The notes: generated by a model not told the origin, from the sequence alone. A stretch of DNA of 64,000 bases from Meandrina meandrites (GCA_963693305.1 OY855908.1:4392501-4456500); one strand, 5' to 3'. Shown: positions 23,701-36,922, counted from the stretch's first letter. Translations and numbers: made by a program.

Positions 23701-26700
23701 TCTTCTACGGCAGGTAAGGTTATATGAAACCCTTTTACACTATTAAGGTGGTGGCAAGCGAGGACACAATGTTGCGGACACATTGTGGTGGACACAAATG
23801 TGTCCGCCACAATGTCAGTGTCCTCGTTTGCCCCCACCTTTATTCATTGATAAAAAAATACTTATTATTACTACAACAAATTTATATCCAGAAGAAGAAG
23901 AATATGCATTAGTGTTGATTTGAGTCATACATTCAAGATTTGTGCATGTGGTTCCAGAAAATATCCAGTTTTCTCCACTCCATCAAAGGTTTTTCGGGGG
24001 GGGGGGGGGGAGGGGTTCTTGAATGCCAAAGATTTTGAAGGAAAATAGCTACATGTTAAAACTGGAATTTCATGAGGTAAGAGGATTCAAACAAAAACTA
24101 CTTCATGCAGTCAGAACTTTGGGACAATGGAACGATATTATTTTTTCTGGAACAACACAATAATATTATTGTCGATTGTGGTAATTGTAAATATATATTA
24201 ACATTATATAGACCGTTAGCTGGCCTTCTGGCTGGTATACATAACAGTTTCAGAGTAGCACACTTGGAAAAGCAATAGGAGAAGCTGAAAACACATCCTC
24301 TTTAGATAGCTGGATCAAGCAAAAAAGTAAATCCAAAACAACTAAGTCAAACATTCAAGAATATTACATGTTGTAGAAATTACTAGATATTCTGCTTGAA
24401 TGTCCAACTTGGGATTGTACGGTATTCTGTTCTCGAGTTGCTGTCAAAATGTTCCACACAAATTTAGAGAGCACAGCATGGAAATGCCATGTTGGTGCCC
24501 ATGCATGCAGAGGGGGACCAACATGGTCACTGGCTGGAAAGAAATGAGAACATCTAGAATTCACTTTTGCTATAAAAAGCGACCAGTTCCACTCTCGTCA
24601 ACTGTGAAGTAAACATTCACATACTATATATTACAGTCAAGCGTGTCGAACCGTAGCCACCTGACTAAGTTTTTGACATCTTTTTGACAAGTTTGTGACT
24701 AGTTTGATGGCTTCCGGTTGCACAACGATTCATGCGAATGATCAGTGAAATGTTCAGTTTCAACCGGTTTTACAAACCCAGACTAAATTTTTGTCGGCAT
24801 AAAATTTATTTATCGCCAGTTGAACTTGGCATAATCGCTCATGCGAAATGTTGTTTGAAACCCTTTCAAATTCTGACGTTTAAAGATGAATCATGCAACG
24901 ATTGATACCCGCCTTCCATTTTTTAAGGCATCTAATTGGTAGTTTAAAGCAACCGGAAGCCGTAAAACTCATCAAAGTAATCAAAAACTTGTCAAAAAGA
25001 TGTCAAAAACTTTATCGGGTGGCTACGGTTGGAGGCATTTGACTGTAAACACTCCTCGCAAAACCTTGTTAACTGTTCAGATTGTTGAAAATCACAGGAT
25101 CTGAGGCATTTTTTTAAGCATAAGTGACAGCCTTCTGGCAGCCATCTTGTTGTTGTGTGGCGTGAGCTCTGAAATTTAAAATGCTCTATCTTAAGACGAT
25201 GGATGCTGTCAAGTGAAAAACCTTCAACAACTGAAGATATACATGTATATTTAAAGGATGTCTAATAGCCAGTGAACTGGATAAAAACTGAGGTGTCATG
25301 CGACTCTGGATTTTAGAATTTTGATGGCATCACATGAAAACCAAGCATAGTAACTTACAATTAATTAATTGATAGTAATTAATCAATGAACCTACTGATT
25401 GATAAGGTTTAACTTTGTACTTGAGTAAATTTTCTTTTTTGTAGAATTTCAAGCTAAGTTTTCAGTTTCCTTACTATGGTCACTTACTTGATCAAGTAAT
25501 GCTTACTACAGGAGGTAAGAGCCATTATTTACTAAGAATTACTAAGAGTATGCCAGTTAAATTAATTTTATTAGAACACTAGACACTCTGAATTCTGTTG
25601 GGAATTTAATTATCTTCAAATCTGATTGGGTGGTTTTCCCATTATTTTCTATTTTAGCCAAAAAAAAACCAGTCGTCCACATACATGTGGCTATTGAAAG
25701 GGAAAACTAGTCTTGATTTTTGGACTGTAATCCTTTATTCAGACTATAGTCAACTGCCTTTACTATTCAACTACTTGCTCATATTAGACCACTAATGCGT
25801 TCATGTGTGTTAATTAACCTCAGCCTGTTTAAAAAGAGACCTACATAATTATTTTAAAATAAATCAAGGTTGTTTACTGTACATACACATCTTTATTTTT
25901 CTATTGACTTCCTCAGTGCAATCTTTTTTTTTAAGGTTTCCTGTACATGGACACACACGACACTAAGCTCATGACGCAGGTACAATACCTGGCACCACTT
26001 ATGGCGTACTTCAATCCTCATTTAAAAAGAGACTCGAAAGTTTTCACCCTTGATGACGGTAGGTTGCTTAATATGTTTACAAGATATTTTTAAAAGAACT
26101 TAAGACTTTTTGAGTTATAACTTAAAAGAACAGTTCTTTCTAACCCCAACATAAGGCTAATGATTTTTAACATGCAGTTGTGTATATAGTTCAACTGATT
26201 TTTGTTTTCTAAGTCACAATATTATTTATCCAGGTCAATGTGTATTTTTGTTATTGTCTAGGATCAAAGCTGACAGTAGAGTGGTACAAGGTTCATCTAC
26301 ATGAGAACTTCACTGGTAAATACAATCAAGACATTACCGTCGGTTATTTCAAATCAACAGCTTATTATTAATTTAGTGAATAACTACCAGTACTTGTCTT
26401 TGACATATTCTCTGGCAGGTGGCAATTTACAGAATCTTATGATGTTGTTTTGTTTTGTTTTCCCACACATTAGAGCAACCGTTCACTTTCCAGTGCACTC
26501 TACACAAAAATGGCACAATCTGGTTTGCATACAAAGAGGTATTTTATGAGATGTCCACGGTCACTGTACAAATTCTCCTTAAGGGGAGCCCAGGCCAAAC
26601 AAGGGTGAGAGTTGATGAGAGTTCAAATTTAACTCTCAATCTCGTTTGGTCAGAAACTCTCATGCTCAAATTTTTCATGACAGTCAATGAGAGTTTTTCC

Positions 26701-29700
26701 TCGTTTGTAGTGGTCACCCTTGATGGACTCTGAATGACTCTCCTTCGTGGTCGGCCCGAGCTAATGATAGTTCAGTGGTGAGAGTCGATGCACACTCTCA
26801 TGAGAATCAACTCTCATCCTCGTTTGGCCATGCATTGCAGTTTCCAGCACTTTCCATTAATAATTATACTTTATTTCTTAATAATGGTATCGAACAGATG
26901 TCAAATCATTGGTGAACAAGTTGTGGTCATCTTTTTCAACATACACTGTAGCAGGTAACCATAGCTACACTAGACCTGTTAGAAAAACCTTAATTTTAGT
27001 TTTTAGAGTCTAAGTGCTAAGAACGCAAGAATAAGCTTACAATATTAAATCTTATAAATTTCTTATTATATTAATATGTCTCAATCCACACAACATTTTG
27101 ATTAATAACTCTAGATATTTTTTCACATTTTTGTAAATTGCTCTGTTTCATGACTGCAACTTCTGCAATAAAGATCCTTATTTAATAATTTGGCCTTAAA
27201 TAACTCGTCTGTCTTCTCCAGCCCTTTACCTAACCTGGAGGGTGGGTGGGGGGGATTAGTGATATTTCCAGGTTATCCTAATTTCTCTTGTGGCTTGCTA
27301 TTTTACAGATTCCAGTTGAGGTGCGCAAAATCCCCCCCTTATCCAACCACCCGGTGAAAGTTGGTATAGCAGATGCCTTTGTCATCAGGTACAGAGACAC
27401 CCGAAGGCCAGATGTTCTCTACCGATTTTTCTACATATACAGCACAATTAACATTACCAAGGAAAGTGTGGGCAACAACGTGGCAGTGATATTTCAACCT
27501 CAACTAAGTAAGTTAAATAAATAGAGGATATTACACGGCAGCATGAAGATATGAATTTTATTTTTGAGGGGTAAAATCAATGTTTTACGAATGGGCACAG
27601 TGAATGAGTAAAATATTGTTTTTAACATGAGAAAATAAGTGTAATTTTCTTTTTATTGACAAAAATTGCAAATAAAAATTATTGAGTAAAAGTTAAATGG
27701 AACAACCATGCAAAGGCAGGGAATGATGTCATGATGTCATAATGTACACACTAGTGAGGATATAAAAAGTACACCACTATGATGAATTTTATAAGTGGTC
27801 TATCCTCCAGTAAAACACTCGTATAGAAATAATAATGTTTACTTACAGTGAAATAACGGCATATACAATGTACCAGACTACATCATTTTCCACCAAGGTG
27901 GTAAATCATGCTTTTATAGTTATAGTTATTAGATCATGTAAACATTTATTGGTTACCGAATTATATTTCGTTGACTCCGTTCAAAATGTATGAGAAAAGA
28001 AATGGTAGGAATTTCCCAGTTGCTGCTTCAAAACTTTGTCTGTTCATGTAATTTGAATAATTACTTCAGGCCACTTCGCGGCCCTAGTATACATGTAATT
28101 CTCATTCTTCTCCTTTCTCATCGAAGATGAAACAGATCCATTAAGAACTTAGATCAACATGCTCGTATAGTTTCCTCAAAAATAACTGTATACAATGTTA
28201 GACCAGAAGGTGAACCCTTGCCTTAAATTTCAGTTTTAACCTGAAAAACCAATTTGGCCTGCACCAACTACACCTTCCATGTCTTGCCTCCTTTACAAAG
28301 TGATTTGTGGCTATTGTGATTGTGTCGCAGGCTGTGTGGGTGCCCAGTCATGCACTGAGTGTATGGAGCGGACCGCGGAAACTAATTTCACCTGCGGATG
28401 GTGTCCTCAAACAGAGAAGTGAGTGCATTGTAAGGCCCCCCACGCATGCTGTATTGTGATTCCAACAGACTTGCAATTAGTGCAGTTCATTTCTACCAAG
28501 ACGCTTGATGTGTGACTTAAAGGCAGTGACAAACGTGGCGGACACATAATTTGTAGCGGACACATTGCTGCTCATGTTTTCTTGGGCGAGCAAACGGGGC
28601 AACTTTTGTTTTGTGTCTCGGACACAAATTTGTGTCTGCAACAAATGTTGCGCGCGGGGGCAAACAGGGAAACATTTGTGTCCGCCACAATGTGTCCGAA
28701 ACATTGTGTCCTCGTTTGCCCCCCGACCTTTACGTAGCCTGCGTAGCAAGCGTTGCCGTGCGAGCAAAGTGCCATGTGTCGCATAAAAGAGCAGGGAGGG
28801 TTTCCCTTTTTTGCGCTCGCCCCAATTTTTCGCGCGACCAGAATCTTCGCTCCACGCGACACATAGCACTTCGCTTCGCTTGCTACGTAGGCTAACCTTT
28901 ACCCAATGAGTACATGACTGATGCACCCAGTAGAACTTAACCCTTGCCTTCAACCAGCTGCCTTTTGGGTTAGGGGATTGGGGATCACGAACAGTCTTCT
29001 TCCTACCCACTATTTAACTATGGAGATAATCCTGCCGGCAGGGGTATTTTTCATCGCCTGAACAGAACTACTTAGAACGTACATTTGAGGCCCTATTACA
29101 GCTGTAGGGGGTTTAGGGATATGGAATATTTGGGTAAAAAGTTATAGGGATACGGTATATTTGGGAGAAAAATAAATGGGATGTTTAGAAAAGAGATGGG
29201 ATAAAAGTTGGAGATACAAACCACCAGAATTAACGGGATACGTGATATTTAGACCAAAAATATAGTGGGATACGGGATACTCAGAACCCCCCTAATAGGG
29301 CCTCACGTGTGAGTAGGCTGACTGCAAGAAAGTGCAGAAAGACACGTGACAGGTCACATGAGGCATGTAGCGGTCTGCTACGATTGGTTGTAAAATAGTT
29401 TTCTATGAGACCAAAATACTCGGTTCTGATGAGTTACAACGCCGTGTTTTTTCTTCTTCTAAAAGAGACACAGAGTGCAGAGCTGGTTTTTGTTGACAGC
29501 TTAGTTGTTCTAATTTAAGGTGCTCAGATGAAGTGGATCGCCACCGCGAGGAATGGGAGAAAAATAAATGCTACGACAATGCCATCAAAGAGGTGATTAT
29601 CTTCTTGAACACCTGCTTGCTAAGACGGTACCATGATGTGGTTACAATTCAAGCGTCCAAGCCAGTCGCTTGTTAGCGTAGTTTGCTCGCTTGTCTCTAG

Positions 29701-30933
29701 TCTTCAATGACACTATTCTTTCTTCTTTTTTTCGGGGCAACAACTGTATTTATGTTACTTTTGACTTTAAATTTTTCGCCTACAGTTAAACTCAGTATGT
29801 GACTTGCTACAATAGTGATTATCGCAAACTGTGATTATTAGTGTTATGTTACGTTACGTTATTAGCGTTAAGTTAAGATACGAATTTGTACCATGGTGGT
29901 AAAATGTGGCTTATCAGTATAAACTAAGTTTATCTTTACCTGAATTGTTTCAATTGCAGATGAACGAAGAGTGTTTGCTTGGCAGAAAACCAGAAAAACG
30001 CAAATCCAAAGACAAAGGGATAGGAGCCGGAGCCATCTTTGGCATATGTCTAATCCTTGTGGTGGTTATTGCTATCGCTGCCTGGTGCGTGTACGCTTAC
30101 AGCCATCCCACATCCAAATCAGGCCTCTTCTTCATTGAGGTAAGGTTCTGCACTGTCATTGTGGTTAGAAGATTTCTATGCTATTTGACTGATTAATCAA
30201 CATTCGATACTAAAAGGCACGGCACGAGTTCCATTCCGGGGTGAATTCTCGATTTCGGATCGCTTTTACATGATGAACATGGAATGCGATTTAATATCGT
30301 GTTTAGAGGGACGCGTAATGCTGTTTACATACAGGTGTGAATCGAAGTCTCAGAAATGTACATGTACGCATGCGCACCCGTTCCAGTCCACTGGGACCTA
30401 AATTTGATGCCAAAGCGAATGGTTGTCTTCGTTTACATGATACCGTCGCGATTCTGGTGGTACATTAATTATGTAAACGAAGACAGAGCCACAAGAGGGA
30501 ACCGGGGTGAACTAGCGCCGGACGAAAGTCGCTCCCAGTGTCATGTGAACACCCCCTTACTCAATACTAGAAGGTGTTCTCTTGACTACATGTGTATTTG
30601 TAGCTTTAGCTAAATTCTATCCGGAGAGGAAATAATAGTCTTAGAATGACACACTTCCTCTCGGAATAAGCTCAAGAAATTGTCCTTTAGACAACGTTTA
30701 GATAGTTGCGGTATGTACTTCTTGATCCGCAAATAATTCAACTGGGCGAAAGTATGGCAATGAGCAATTTGGACCTAAACGTTTTTAAAAGCAGTTGGAC
30801 GACTAACCAATCACATTCTCGTATTCCTTTGCAGGCCACTCGGCGCCCCAGGGAGTTTTTCAGACGTAGTCCTGGTGTAAACGGGAACACGGGCCAAGCC
30901 GATCCTTCTGACATAAAGCCCCGGGTGCTGTAG
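20785..30933 (+). CDS. PLXDC: Plexin-domain-containing (TEM7/PLXDC-like) receptor, copy 1
   Basis: Twelve exons: 20785-20851, 21326-21489, 23591-23713, 25445-25514, 25936-26058, 26262-26315, 26474-26538, 27309-27507, 28331-28418, 29520-29592, 29960-30139, 30835-30933. They total 1305 nt, 434 aa plus TAG. Residues 1-22 are a signal peptide. A basic RSKRD site lies near residue 50. The extracellular block runs from YYVSQI through FPYYGHLLDQV, YLAPLMAYFNP, ITVEW-like KLTVEWYKVHL and HPVKVGIADAFV. A PSI domain (CVGAQSCTEC, FTCGWCPQTEKC) covers ~289-340. The transmembrane helix is ~363-389, followed by HPTSKSGLFFIE, which is shared with vertebrate PLXDC1/2. Vertebrate members are surface receptors for PEDF and bind extracellular matrix; the role here is inferred. 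Exon phases match those of copy 2, 20 kb downstream. Confidence 0.94.
21836..21966. mobile_element. Foldback with TATATCAAACAC ends
   Basis: The left TATATCAAACACTCGAGAG and right end mirror each other, as do inner CATCACATTTCCAAACACC / GGTGTTTGGAAATGTGATG. Located in PLXDC copy 1 intron 2. Confidence 0.65.
23251..23511 (-). mobile_element. 5'-truncated tRNA-derived SINE with 13-bp target duplication
   Basis: CAGCGCTGATTTG lies at both 23238-23250 and 23512-23524. On the - strand the element reads CTGGACTCCGGATCAGGTGG, a B-box-like GGGTTCGAGCA, then a conserved body (CACCCAGGTGTATAAATGGG, CATCGCATCCAGGGGGGAGT). The A-box end is missing. PLXDC copy 2 lacks it at the equivalent intron 2 position, an approximate empty site. 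Confidence 0.8.
23744..23841. mobile_element. Hairpin MITE of the GGACACA...TGTGTCC family
   Basis: Ends AAGGTGGTGGCAAGCGAGGA and the inverted GTCCTCGTTTGCCCCCACCTT-type end fold on each other. A second member is at 28519-28731. Confidence 0.7.
24634..25045. mobile_element. Long-TIR element with TA target site
   Basis: 412 bp between TA dinucleotides. Ends CAGTCAAGCG / GGCATTTGACTG extend into ~90-bp imperfect TIRs (TTGACATCTTTTTGACAAG, GGCTTCCGGTTGC). TA targeting suggests Tc1/mariner (inference). Lies in PLXDC copy 1 intron 3. Confidence 0.75.
26593..26829. mobile_element. Foldback rich in GAGAGTT motifs
   Basis: Left GGCCAAACAAGGGTGAGAGT mirrors right ACTCTCATCCTCGTTTGGCC. The interior carries repeated TGAGAGTT/AACTCTCA. 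Lies in PLXDC copy 1 intron 7, starting about 55 bp after exon 7. Confidence 0.65.
28519..28731. mobile_element. Second GGACACA...TGTGTCC MITE
   Basis: AAAGG termini with GCAAACGAGGACACA-type right end and repeated GCGGACACA / TGTGTCCGC segments. Same family as 23744-23841. Confidence 0.6.
28735..28894. mobile_element. Foldback with TAGCCTGCGTAGCAAGCG ends
   Basis: 18-bp inverted ends, TAGCCTGCGTAGCAAGCG and CGCTTGCTACGTAGGCTA. Directly abuts the preceding element. Confidence 0.65.
29086..29305. mobile_element. MITE with TGAGGCCCTATTA ends
   Basis: Inverted ends TGAGGCCCTATTA / TAATAGGGCCTCA with adjacent GGGGGTT / AACCCCCC. The interior is GGGATACGGGATATTT repeats as at 1205-1385. Confidence 0.75.
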
Positions 30934-31213
30934 AGTGGCACAGCATGATATACCCAGCTTTCTCGGCTCTAAAGCGGTAATATTTATCCAATCTGACGAA
31001 AGACGTAGTAACAAATTTCAGCACAAGCACAATATTTAATACCATGCACAACATGTGCACGCTGTAGTTTGTAAAGTGGCTTTGTACTTATTTCTTCATG
31101 ATTACTGGTGATCCCAAGAAAATTCAAACGTTAGGCCAAGGTAGAATATGACCTACAGCAAGAGAATAGGAGAATGAATCTACAATTAGTGACAAACGTG
31201 TTGACACTATGTC

Positions 31214-31385
31214 CCCCAACTAGTGGACTATTGCAAATCCTGCATTTTGATTGGCTATGCTACTAGAGGACTATTAGTAATAGTCATCGAGTAGCGAAAT
31301 TCATGACGCTTTCTTTCGTTTTATTGCCAAATAAATGTTTCTTCAGCTAACTTTATTATTGCTTTTTCTGTCCGACTAGTTGGGT
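31214..31385. mobile_element. Probable MITE with CCCAACTAGT ends
   Basis: CCCAACTAGTGGAC on the left and an inverted GTCCGACTAGTTGGG on the right; about 170 bp. Confidence 0.45.
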
Positions 31386-32914
31386 GATACTAAGACAATT
31401 AGACCCTTCACCCTCAAGGGCTACGGGTCTAATTGTTAAATGGTCTAATTTCACCCCATCCCCCCCTCTTTCCCAACCCCCCCCCCCCCCCACCCTCCTC
31501 CTTCCAATGTTGAAGTTTGTTTTTGAAAAACCCTTTGATGCAATCATACAACATTGGATGGGGAAGAGGGGGTATTTTAGCAAAGTGTAATGACATTTAA
31601 AAACCACGAGTTAATTGGCCATACAAACTGCAATGCAAAGTCAATGTGTCAACTACCTTTGACAATGATTGTAGCTACAAAACCAAAATCAATCAACTCG
31701 ATCCCCAGTGATCATCTAGAATCGATTAGAATCTTCCATGATTTTTCTTCAACGCCATCTTGGTTGGGGCTGGGGAGGAAGAAGGGTGCATGGTGAAAAA
31801 TTGCGGCAATAATGGTTCAGTCGGTGATACAAGCCTCTCGAAAAAAAGAATTCTGAATTTTCCTCTGACCTGTATGTCGGTCGGAGTCTCTATCACTGGG
31901 CTGCAGAAGACTCGTAGGTTAAACAAGAAAATCGGCTATAAATGGGGCAATAATGGCTTGGCCATTCTCACGCTCAGTTTTCAGTCAATCATTAAGGTGT
32001 AAACAGCTGACAAACAGCCTGCATCCACGACAGTTACTGATAAAAACGGGTTTCATTTTTGTTTGGAATATTTTTGTCAATGGTATACCTTGGTTTCATG
32101 AGATTTTGAAGCAGATTCAGTTTTGAAAGACGCTTCACTCCACCATGTGCCAAGACTACAAAATCACAGGTGGGGTTTGCCATCGCTTTTATAGCAGAAC
32201 TTCTTGTTTAACAGATTGTACTGTTGGGGAATTCAGAAAAAATTCTGAGTAGTTTGCGTCAGTGACTGCCGTATGATTGTCTTTCCCATTGTTTTCTACC
32301 ACGCTTCGCATAAACATTCTGTACATATAACTCCACTAAAGTGTGTTGCAAATTGCCTGTAAAAAAGCTGTAATGACATCTTTTCTTGATCCGATTTTTA
32401 TGTCGTTCTCTAATTGTCATTGCGTTAAAAAAGAAATGTTAAATTTTGAAGAAAAAGGACGGAGAAGTTCGCGTGGAACTCTAGACATGGGGTATGGGTA
32501 GATGTTGATAGCTTCCTCAACCATAGAAATGTATCGTGGAAGATTCTATTAACCAAGTCACGAGATATTCAGTACTGTAAAATAGTAAGTATAATCGGAC
32601 CTTCGTGAGTTTTTGCACAAACCTTTCGTGGTTTTCCTTTATTTTTTTAAATTTTTAACAGTATGTTCGTCAATAGCGAACAGATCTGTTGCTTGAATTG
32701 TAGAAACACGATAAACTGTGTTTTGTATGTTAAAATTTTATAAGAAAAAGAAAAAAGGTAGTCGCAGCGCTGGAAACTATCTCGTTGAGTAATTTTAACT
32801 CGCGCGTTGCGTCCCCGTAATTTTTGGTGCTTATTTCTTTTTGAATAAAAGAAAACTTCTGTTGGCTCAGAGAGAAAACCAAGAATCGTTTCCCTACAGG
32901 ATCAAATGATCGGC

Positions 32915-33057
32915 CAGGAGCGGATCTAGGGTGAGGGTGCAGGGGGTGTGCACCAGCTTCCCCCCCCCCCCCCCCTCCGAGATGACCTGGCGGCTTTCTG
33001 ATAGAATTGGTATTCTATGTGCACCCCTTCCTAAGACAAATCCTGGATCCGCCCCTG
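32915..33057. mobile_element. MITE with CAGGAGCGGATCTAGG ends and poly-C
   Basis: Inverted ends CAGGAGCGGATCTAGG / CCTGGATCCGCCCCTG with an internal run of C. CGGC flanks both sides. Same family as 54263-54444. Confidence 0.7.
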
Positions 33058-34076
33058 CGGCTTGTAGACCTTCTTTGTTAATATTTGTTGTTTTTTATTC
33101 GTATTTAAAAAACACAGTGGTATGTTTTGAAGGAGACTGCATTTTGAATGCTAAAATCCTTTGTTACCCTCAATTTTGGAGATCTCAGGTTACTGTCTTC
33201 AGAGGAGCATTTTTTGCGACTATCAATCCGAAAAATATATGCATGCCTAGAATGGAAAGTCTACACGCCATGATTTGTAGAAGAGAAAAAACTTAGAACT
33301 TTTCATGACAGTCTATATCGAGTAACGTGCCAGAAATATCGCCGTTTTTACCAAATCTTTTATGTTCGTCGGCCGATCGTCGGCCATGTTTAGATTCGTA
33401 ATTTGGGTGTACACACAGTTGAATTTAGTTTTCAGTTCGTATCTCTCAAGAACATTTCGTTTTTGGAGTATCCGTTCGGCTTTCAATTTCAAGTGCTCTG
33501 TTATTTGTAGCATTTGTGTAGCGGTCAGAATAACGTAAATCGTAAAAAGAATGCACCTCTGATATCCTCTATCTGATCTGATATAACAATATTCAGTGGA
33601 ACCCAGTGTTGCGACCACGTCGTTAATACGATCACCTTATCGTTACGGGCACTTAGCCCGAGCTAAGGCTCTGTCAATTTCGTATTTGAAAATCCCTTTA
33701 TCCCAAGCACTTTTTGGAGTCCTCGACCTCATTTTAAAGGGATTATAATTAGTGTCAGTACCATAATTTGAACCTCATTAAGGACAAAATGTTATGGCCC
33801 GTTGGTCGTTTTAACGGATTACACTCTATTTTCTAGTTGTAATCCTTAATGTAATAAGTGCTGCAGTATATCTTAAAGAAAGGTTTTAATTTTGAGCTGC
33901 ACGTGCTTTTGTAGTAACGTCAAAGTTATTTATAAATTAAGGTTGCGTGTAATATACCTGGAGGGTCGCTGAAAATGGCCTCGAGGAATATTACAGTAGG
34001 TAACTTCACGTGATATTTAATAAGTTAATATTTAAAATAAGTACTTTTTACCTTTTACGTTGTATTGGCCTAGCTT

Positions 34077-34182
34077 GTTCCAGGCGTTCGGTTAGTGGTT
34101 TCTCTGCTGCTAACCGACGTCCTTTTCTCCAATGCTCGCATTTGTTTGCGCTGCTCCCCCACTAACCGAACGCCTGGAACAG
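34077..34182. mobile_element. Small foldback, GTTCCAGGCGTTCGGTTAG arms
   Basis: Arms of about 23 bp (GTTCCAGGCGTTCGGTTAGT) are exact inverted copies, enclosing about 60 bp. Confidence 0.7.
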
Positions 34183-35040
34183 GAATGTCACCAACACCAG
34201 CACTCACCCAATATTGATGCAAAGTGAATCTAAGTTCAAAATTTTCGAGCCGGACCTAACCCATTACGTGACAACGAGTCTAACTGGTGTGACGTTTGCA
34301 ATTAAGTCCAGCGTTAATATTAATACAACAGGCCATCCAAGTCAATGAATTACTTGGTCGATGTCTGAGAGGTTGCCAATTATTGCAACTGTAAGAAAAT
34401 TCATGAATAACTGAAATAAAACCTGCTTGCTGTCTCTTTGTTGCCGTTTAATGTGTTCTGGGTGGGGGGGGGGGGGAGGTACATTAACTCCGGCATTTCA
34501 GTAATTTAAAGCTATTAAAATTTAATTGTTATCATTCGATATTCTGAAACATAAATTCGGCCACAAATGAATAATCAAAGGCACTTAAAGCCGTCTCGTG
34601 TTACTCTTTTTTGCAAGATTTTCGTGACACTAGAACATTGTTTGATTTTTACAAAGATCGTGAAAACTATATCTGCTATATCCCACCACTGTAATCACTA
34701 TAAATAGAGCTGAACAGTAAATATCCTGTTAAAACCTGCACCATTATTGTACGCGTTGTAAACAGAAATGATAATTCATTTTCAACTACTTTCCCAAAAT
34801 CCATCACATTCAATAGTTCCACTGAAGATAACATGGTAGATATCAAAGCACGCTATTCTTTAAATAGGCAAAATAAAGCTGTTATTCTGATACATCCTAT
34901 AAATGTACTTATTAAATCTATACGTCAAGAGACTACAAAACAAGACACTCCAAAGAGATTTTAGAGATTCATTCATCCACTGAGTATGCTAAGCGTGTAA
35001 CGTGACATGCACAACAACGTCAACGAAAACTCTACAGGTC

Positions 35041-35125
35041 TAGTCTGAAATGTCAGCCGTCTTCTCTTCCTTCCCGCCCATCCTCTGAGCGGTAAGGAAG
35101 AGAAGACGGCTGACACTTCAGACTA
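35041..35125. mobile_element. 85-bp foldback with 10-bp target duplication
   Basis: TCTACAGGTC flanks both sides (35031-35040, 35126-35135). Arms of ~32 bp (TAGTCTGAAATGTCAGCCGT inward) are near-perfect inverted copies. The 10-bp duplication resembles Mutator-type insertion. Confidence 0.8.
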
Positions 35126-35768
35126 TCTACAGGTCCATCTACTGACATCTTGTTGATAGACGTTTCTGCTTTTCAAAGCTAAGAGAACTCATCAAATATA
35201 ATTTCTCTCTTTCGGTTATACATTATATTATGCGTTTCTAACTAACCTGGTGTATTTTGCTCTTCTTCTACGCGTTTTCTTGTTGGGTTACAATTAATTT
35301 TCATTGATAATCTCATACAATTTAAAGGTTAGAATGTTATTTAAAAAACGTAAAGCTTGTCTATATTTTACTTGATAGCTGCTGGCTGCAGTTCAAAGAT
35401 ATCCAAAATTGAAAAGCGTAAAGCTAATTTAAGTAATTTTAACAAAAAATAGACTCTTCATCTTAAATACGTTACATGTAGTCCTCTTTAGAACTTCATC
35501 CATCCACTAAAAGGGCTGTTGTTGCCGCTCTATAAAAGTTTTGTTATATTGTAGCGTGAAATTCACAACAAAATATATGAACCTACACCTATTACCTCTT
35601 GACTCAGGTCAATCTTCGGGGTCAAAAAATATAAAATTAATGTTAATTACTTTGCGTTTCAGATAGACATTTCTGCTCGTCAATCCTAAAAAATCTCATC
35701 AAATATAATTTGTCTCGTTCGGTCATACATAATATTACTCGTTTCTAACTAACCTGGTGTATTTTTTT

Positions 35769-36212
35769 CCCAGGGGGGGTACTCGAAGTATACATGACGG
35801 GGGGGTCCGACGTATTTTTTTGGGTTGAAAATTTACACGCTCGGTATTTTTTTGGGTCAAGAGATCTGTCGCGTATTTTTTTAGGTCTTAAAAAAAATAC
35901 GCGTATTTTTTGGGGGTCTTAACTCCGAGCGAACTTTTTGTTTCGGGTTTCCGTTGCGATCAGTGTACGAGAAAAATATTCATTCGAACTTCTTTTCAGC
36001 GACCTGTGTTCCGAAAAAACTGTTAATATTAAAAAGACAATACAATGTACATTTGTAATCTTGTTTTTGGGTTGGAAATTTTAATGCCAGGTATTTTTTT
36101 GTGTCTAAAATTTCAGGCTTGTGTATTTTTTTGGGTTTGCAATATGAAGCTCCGTCGGACCCCCCCCCCCCCCCCCCCCCCCGTCATGTATACTTCTAGT
36201 ACCTCCCCTGGG
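35769..36212. mobile_element. TIR element with poly-G/C next to its ends
   Basis: 444 bp. CCCAGGGG and CCCCTGGG ends continue as TACTCGAAGTATACATGACG and its inverted partner, each followed by G or C runs and TCCGACG / CGTCGGA. The interior repeats GTATTTTTTTGGGT several times. Confidence 0.8.
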
Positions 36213-36358
36213 ATTTTTTTTTCTTTAACCTCATCTATTTCAAAATCAAAACATTTCTTACAGCAACAACATTTCTGACAGTTCTGACAAATCTGACAAA
36301 TAACGATCTTATTCATCGCTTTTTATTATATTTTTGCAAAATTTATGATATTTCACAT

Positions 36359-36600
36359 GAAAGTTAACACCACAACCGATGAACGATAAACCATACACAA
36401 CTAAAGAGCACGCAACACATACAATAGTATAACGTTTTACAAAGCGCCAAATTAAATTAAAGAAAGTTAATACCATAACCGATAAACGACAAACAACTAA
36501 ACAGCACGCAACACATACAATAGTATAACATTTTACAAACCACCAAATATAAAGTAAAGAAAGTTCATCCCACAACCGATAAACGGTATGCGATGCAAGA
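36359..36600. repeat. Tandem repeat of about 100 bp, 2.4 copies
   Basis: GAAAGTTAACACCACAACCG-type units begin near 36359, 36462 and 36559, each followed by GCACGCAACACATACAATAG (the third is partial). Confidence 0.75.
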
Positions 36601-36890
36601 TAAAACACTAAATTTAAACCGTTTCCACGACCCTCAATCTAAAAATTTCTGTTTACTAAATCTAGTATAACAAGAAGCTGAGCAGCTTATAACCGGGTGG
36701 TTAAACATGAACTCTTTTCTTTTACTAAATCACTGAAACTCGGAAAATGAATTATGCAACAAGAACCTACTTGTAAAACCGAACATCTCGACAAATACAT
36801 TTGAACAAATTAATAGAAATAATAAACACACTGCGGTGACAAACATAACAAGACAACGCATGTCGGAAAAAAAACTTTGATTTTAAAAAC

Positions 36891-36922
36891 GACGTTTCGT
36901 ATGCTACAACATACATCTTCAG
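36891..36922 (-). ncRNA. Hammerhead-core-like motif (degenerate)
   Basis: On the - strand: CTGAAGA, a GTATG...CATAC hairpin, then CGAAACGTC. This resembles the CUGANGA / GAAA core of hammerhead ribozymes, but an extra T sits before the hairpin and no clear stem I is seen. Probably a relic or a look-alike. Confidence 0.3.

Noticed and set aside
31726..31926. - strand ATG in a CAAGATGGCG context near 31757
   Set aside because: Stops after about ten codons and no convincing donor follows.
33313..33618. 101-codon - strand frame containing a MADDRPTNIKDL start
   Set aside because: In-frame ATG yields only 24 codons and no splice partner or homologue was seen.
33976..34001. Short ATG exon-like sequence ending GTAG|GTAACT
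   Set aside because: Eight codons only; no downstream exon could be tied to it.
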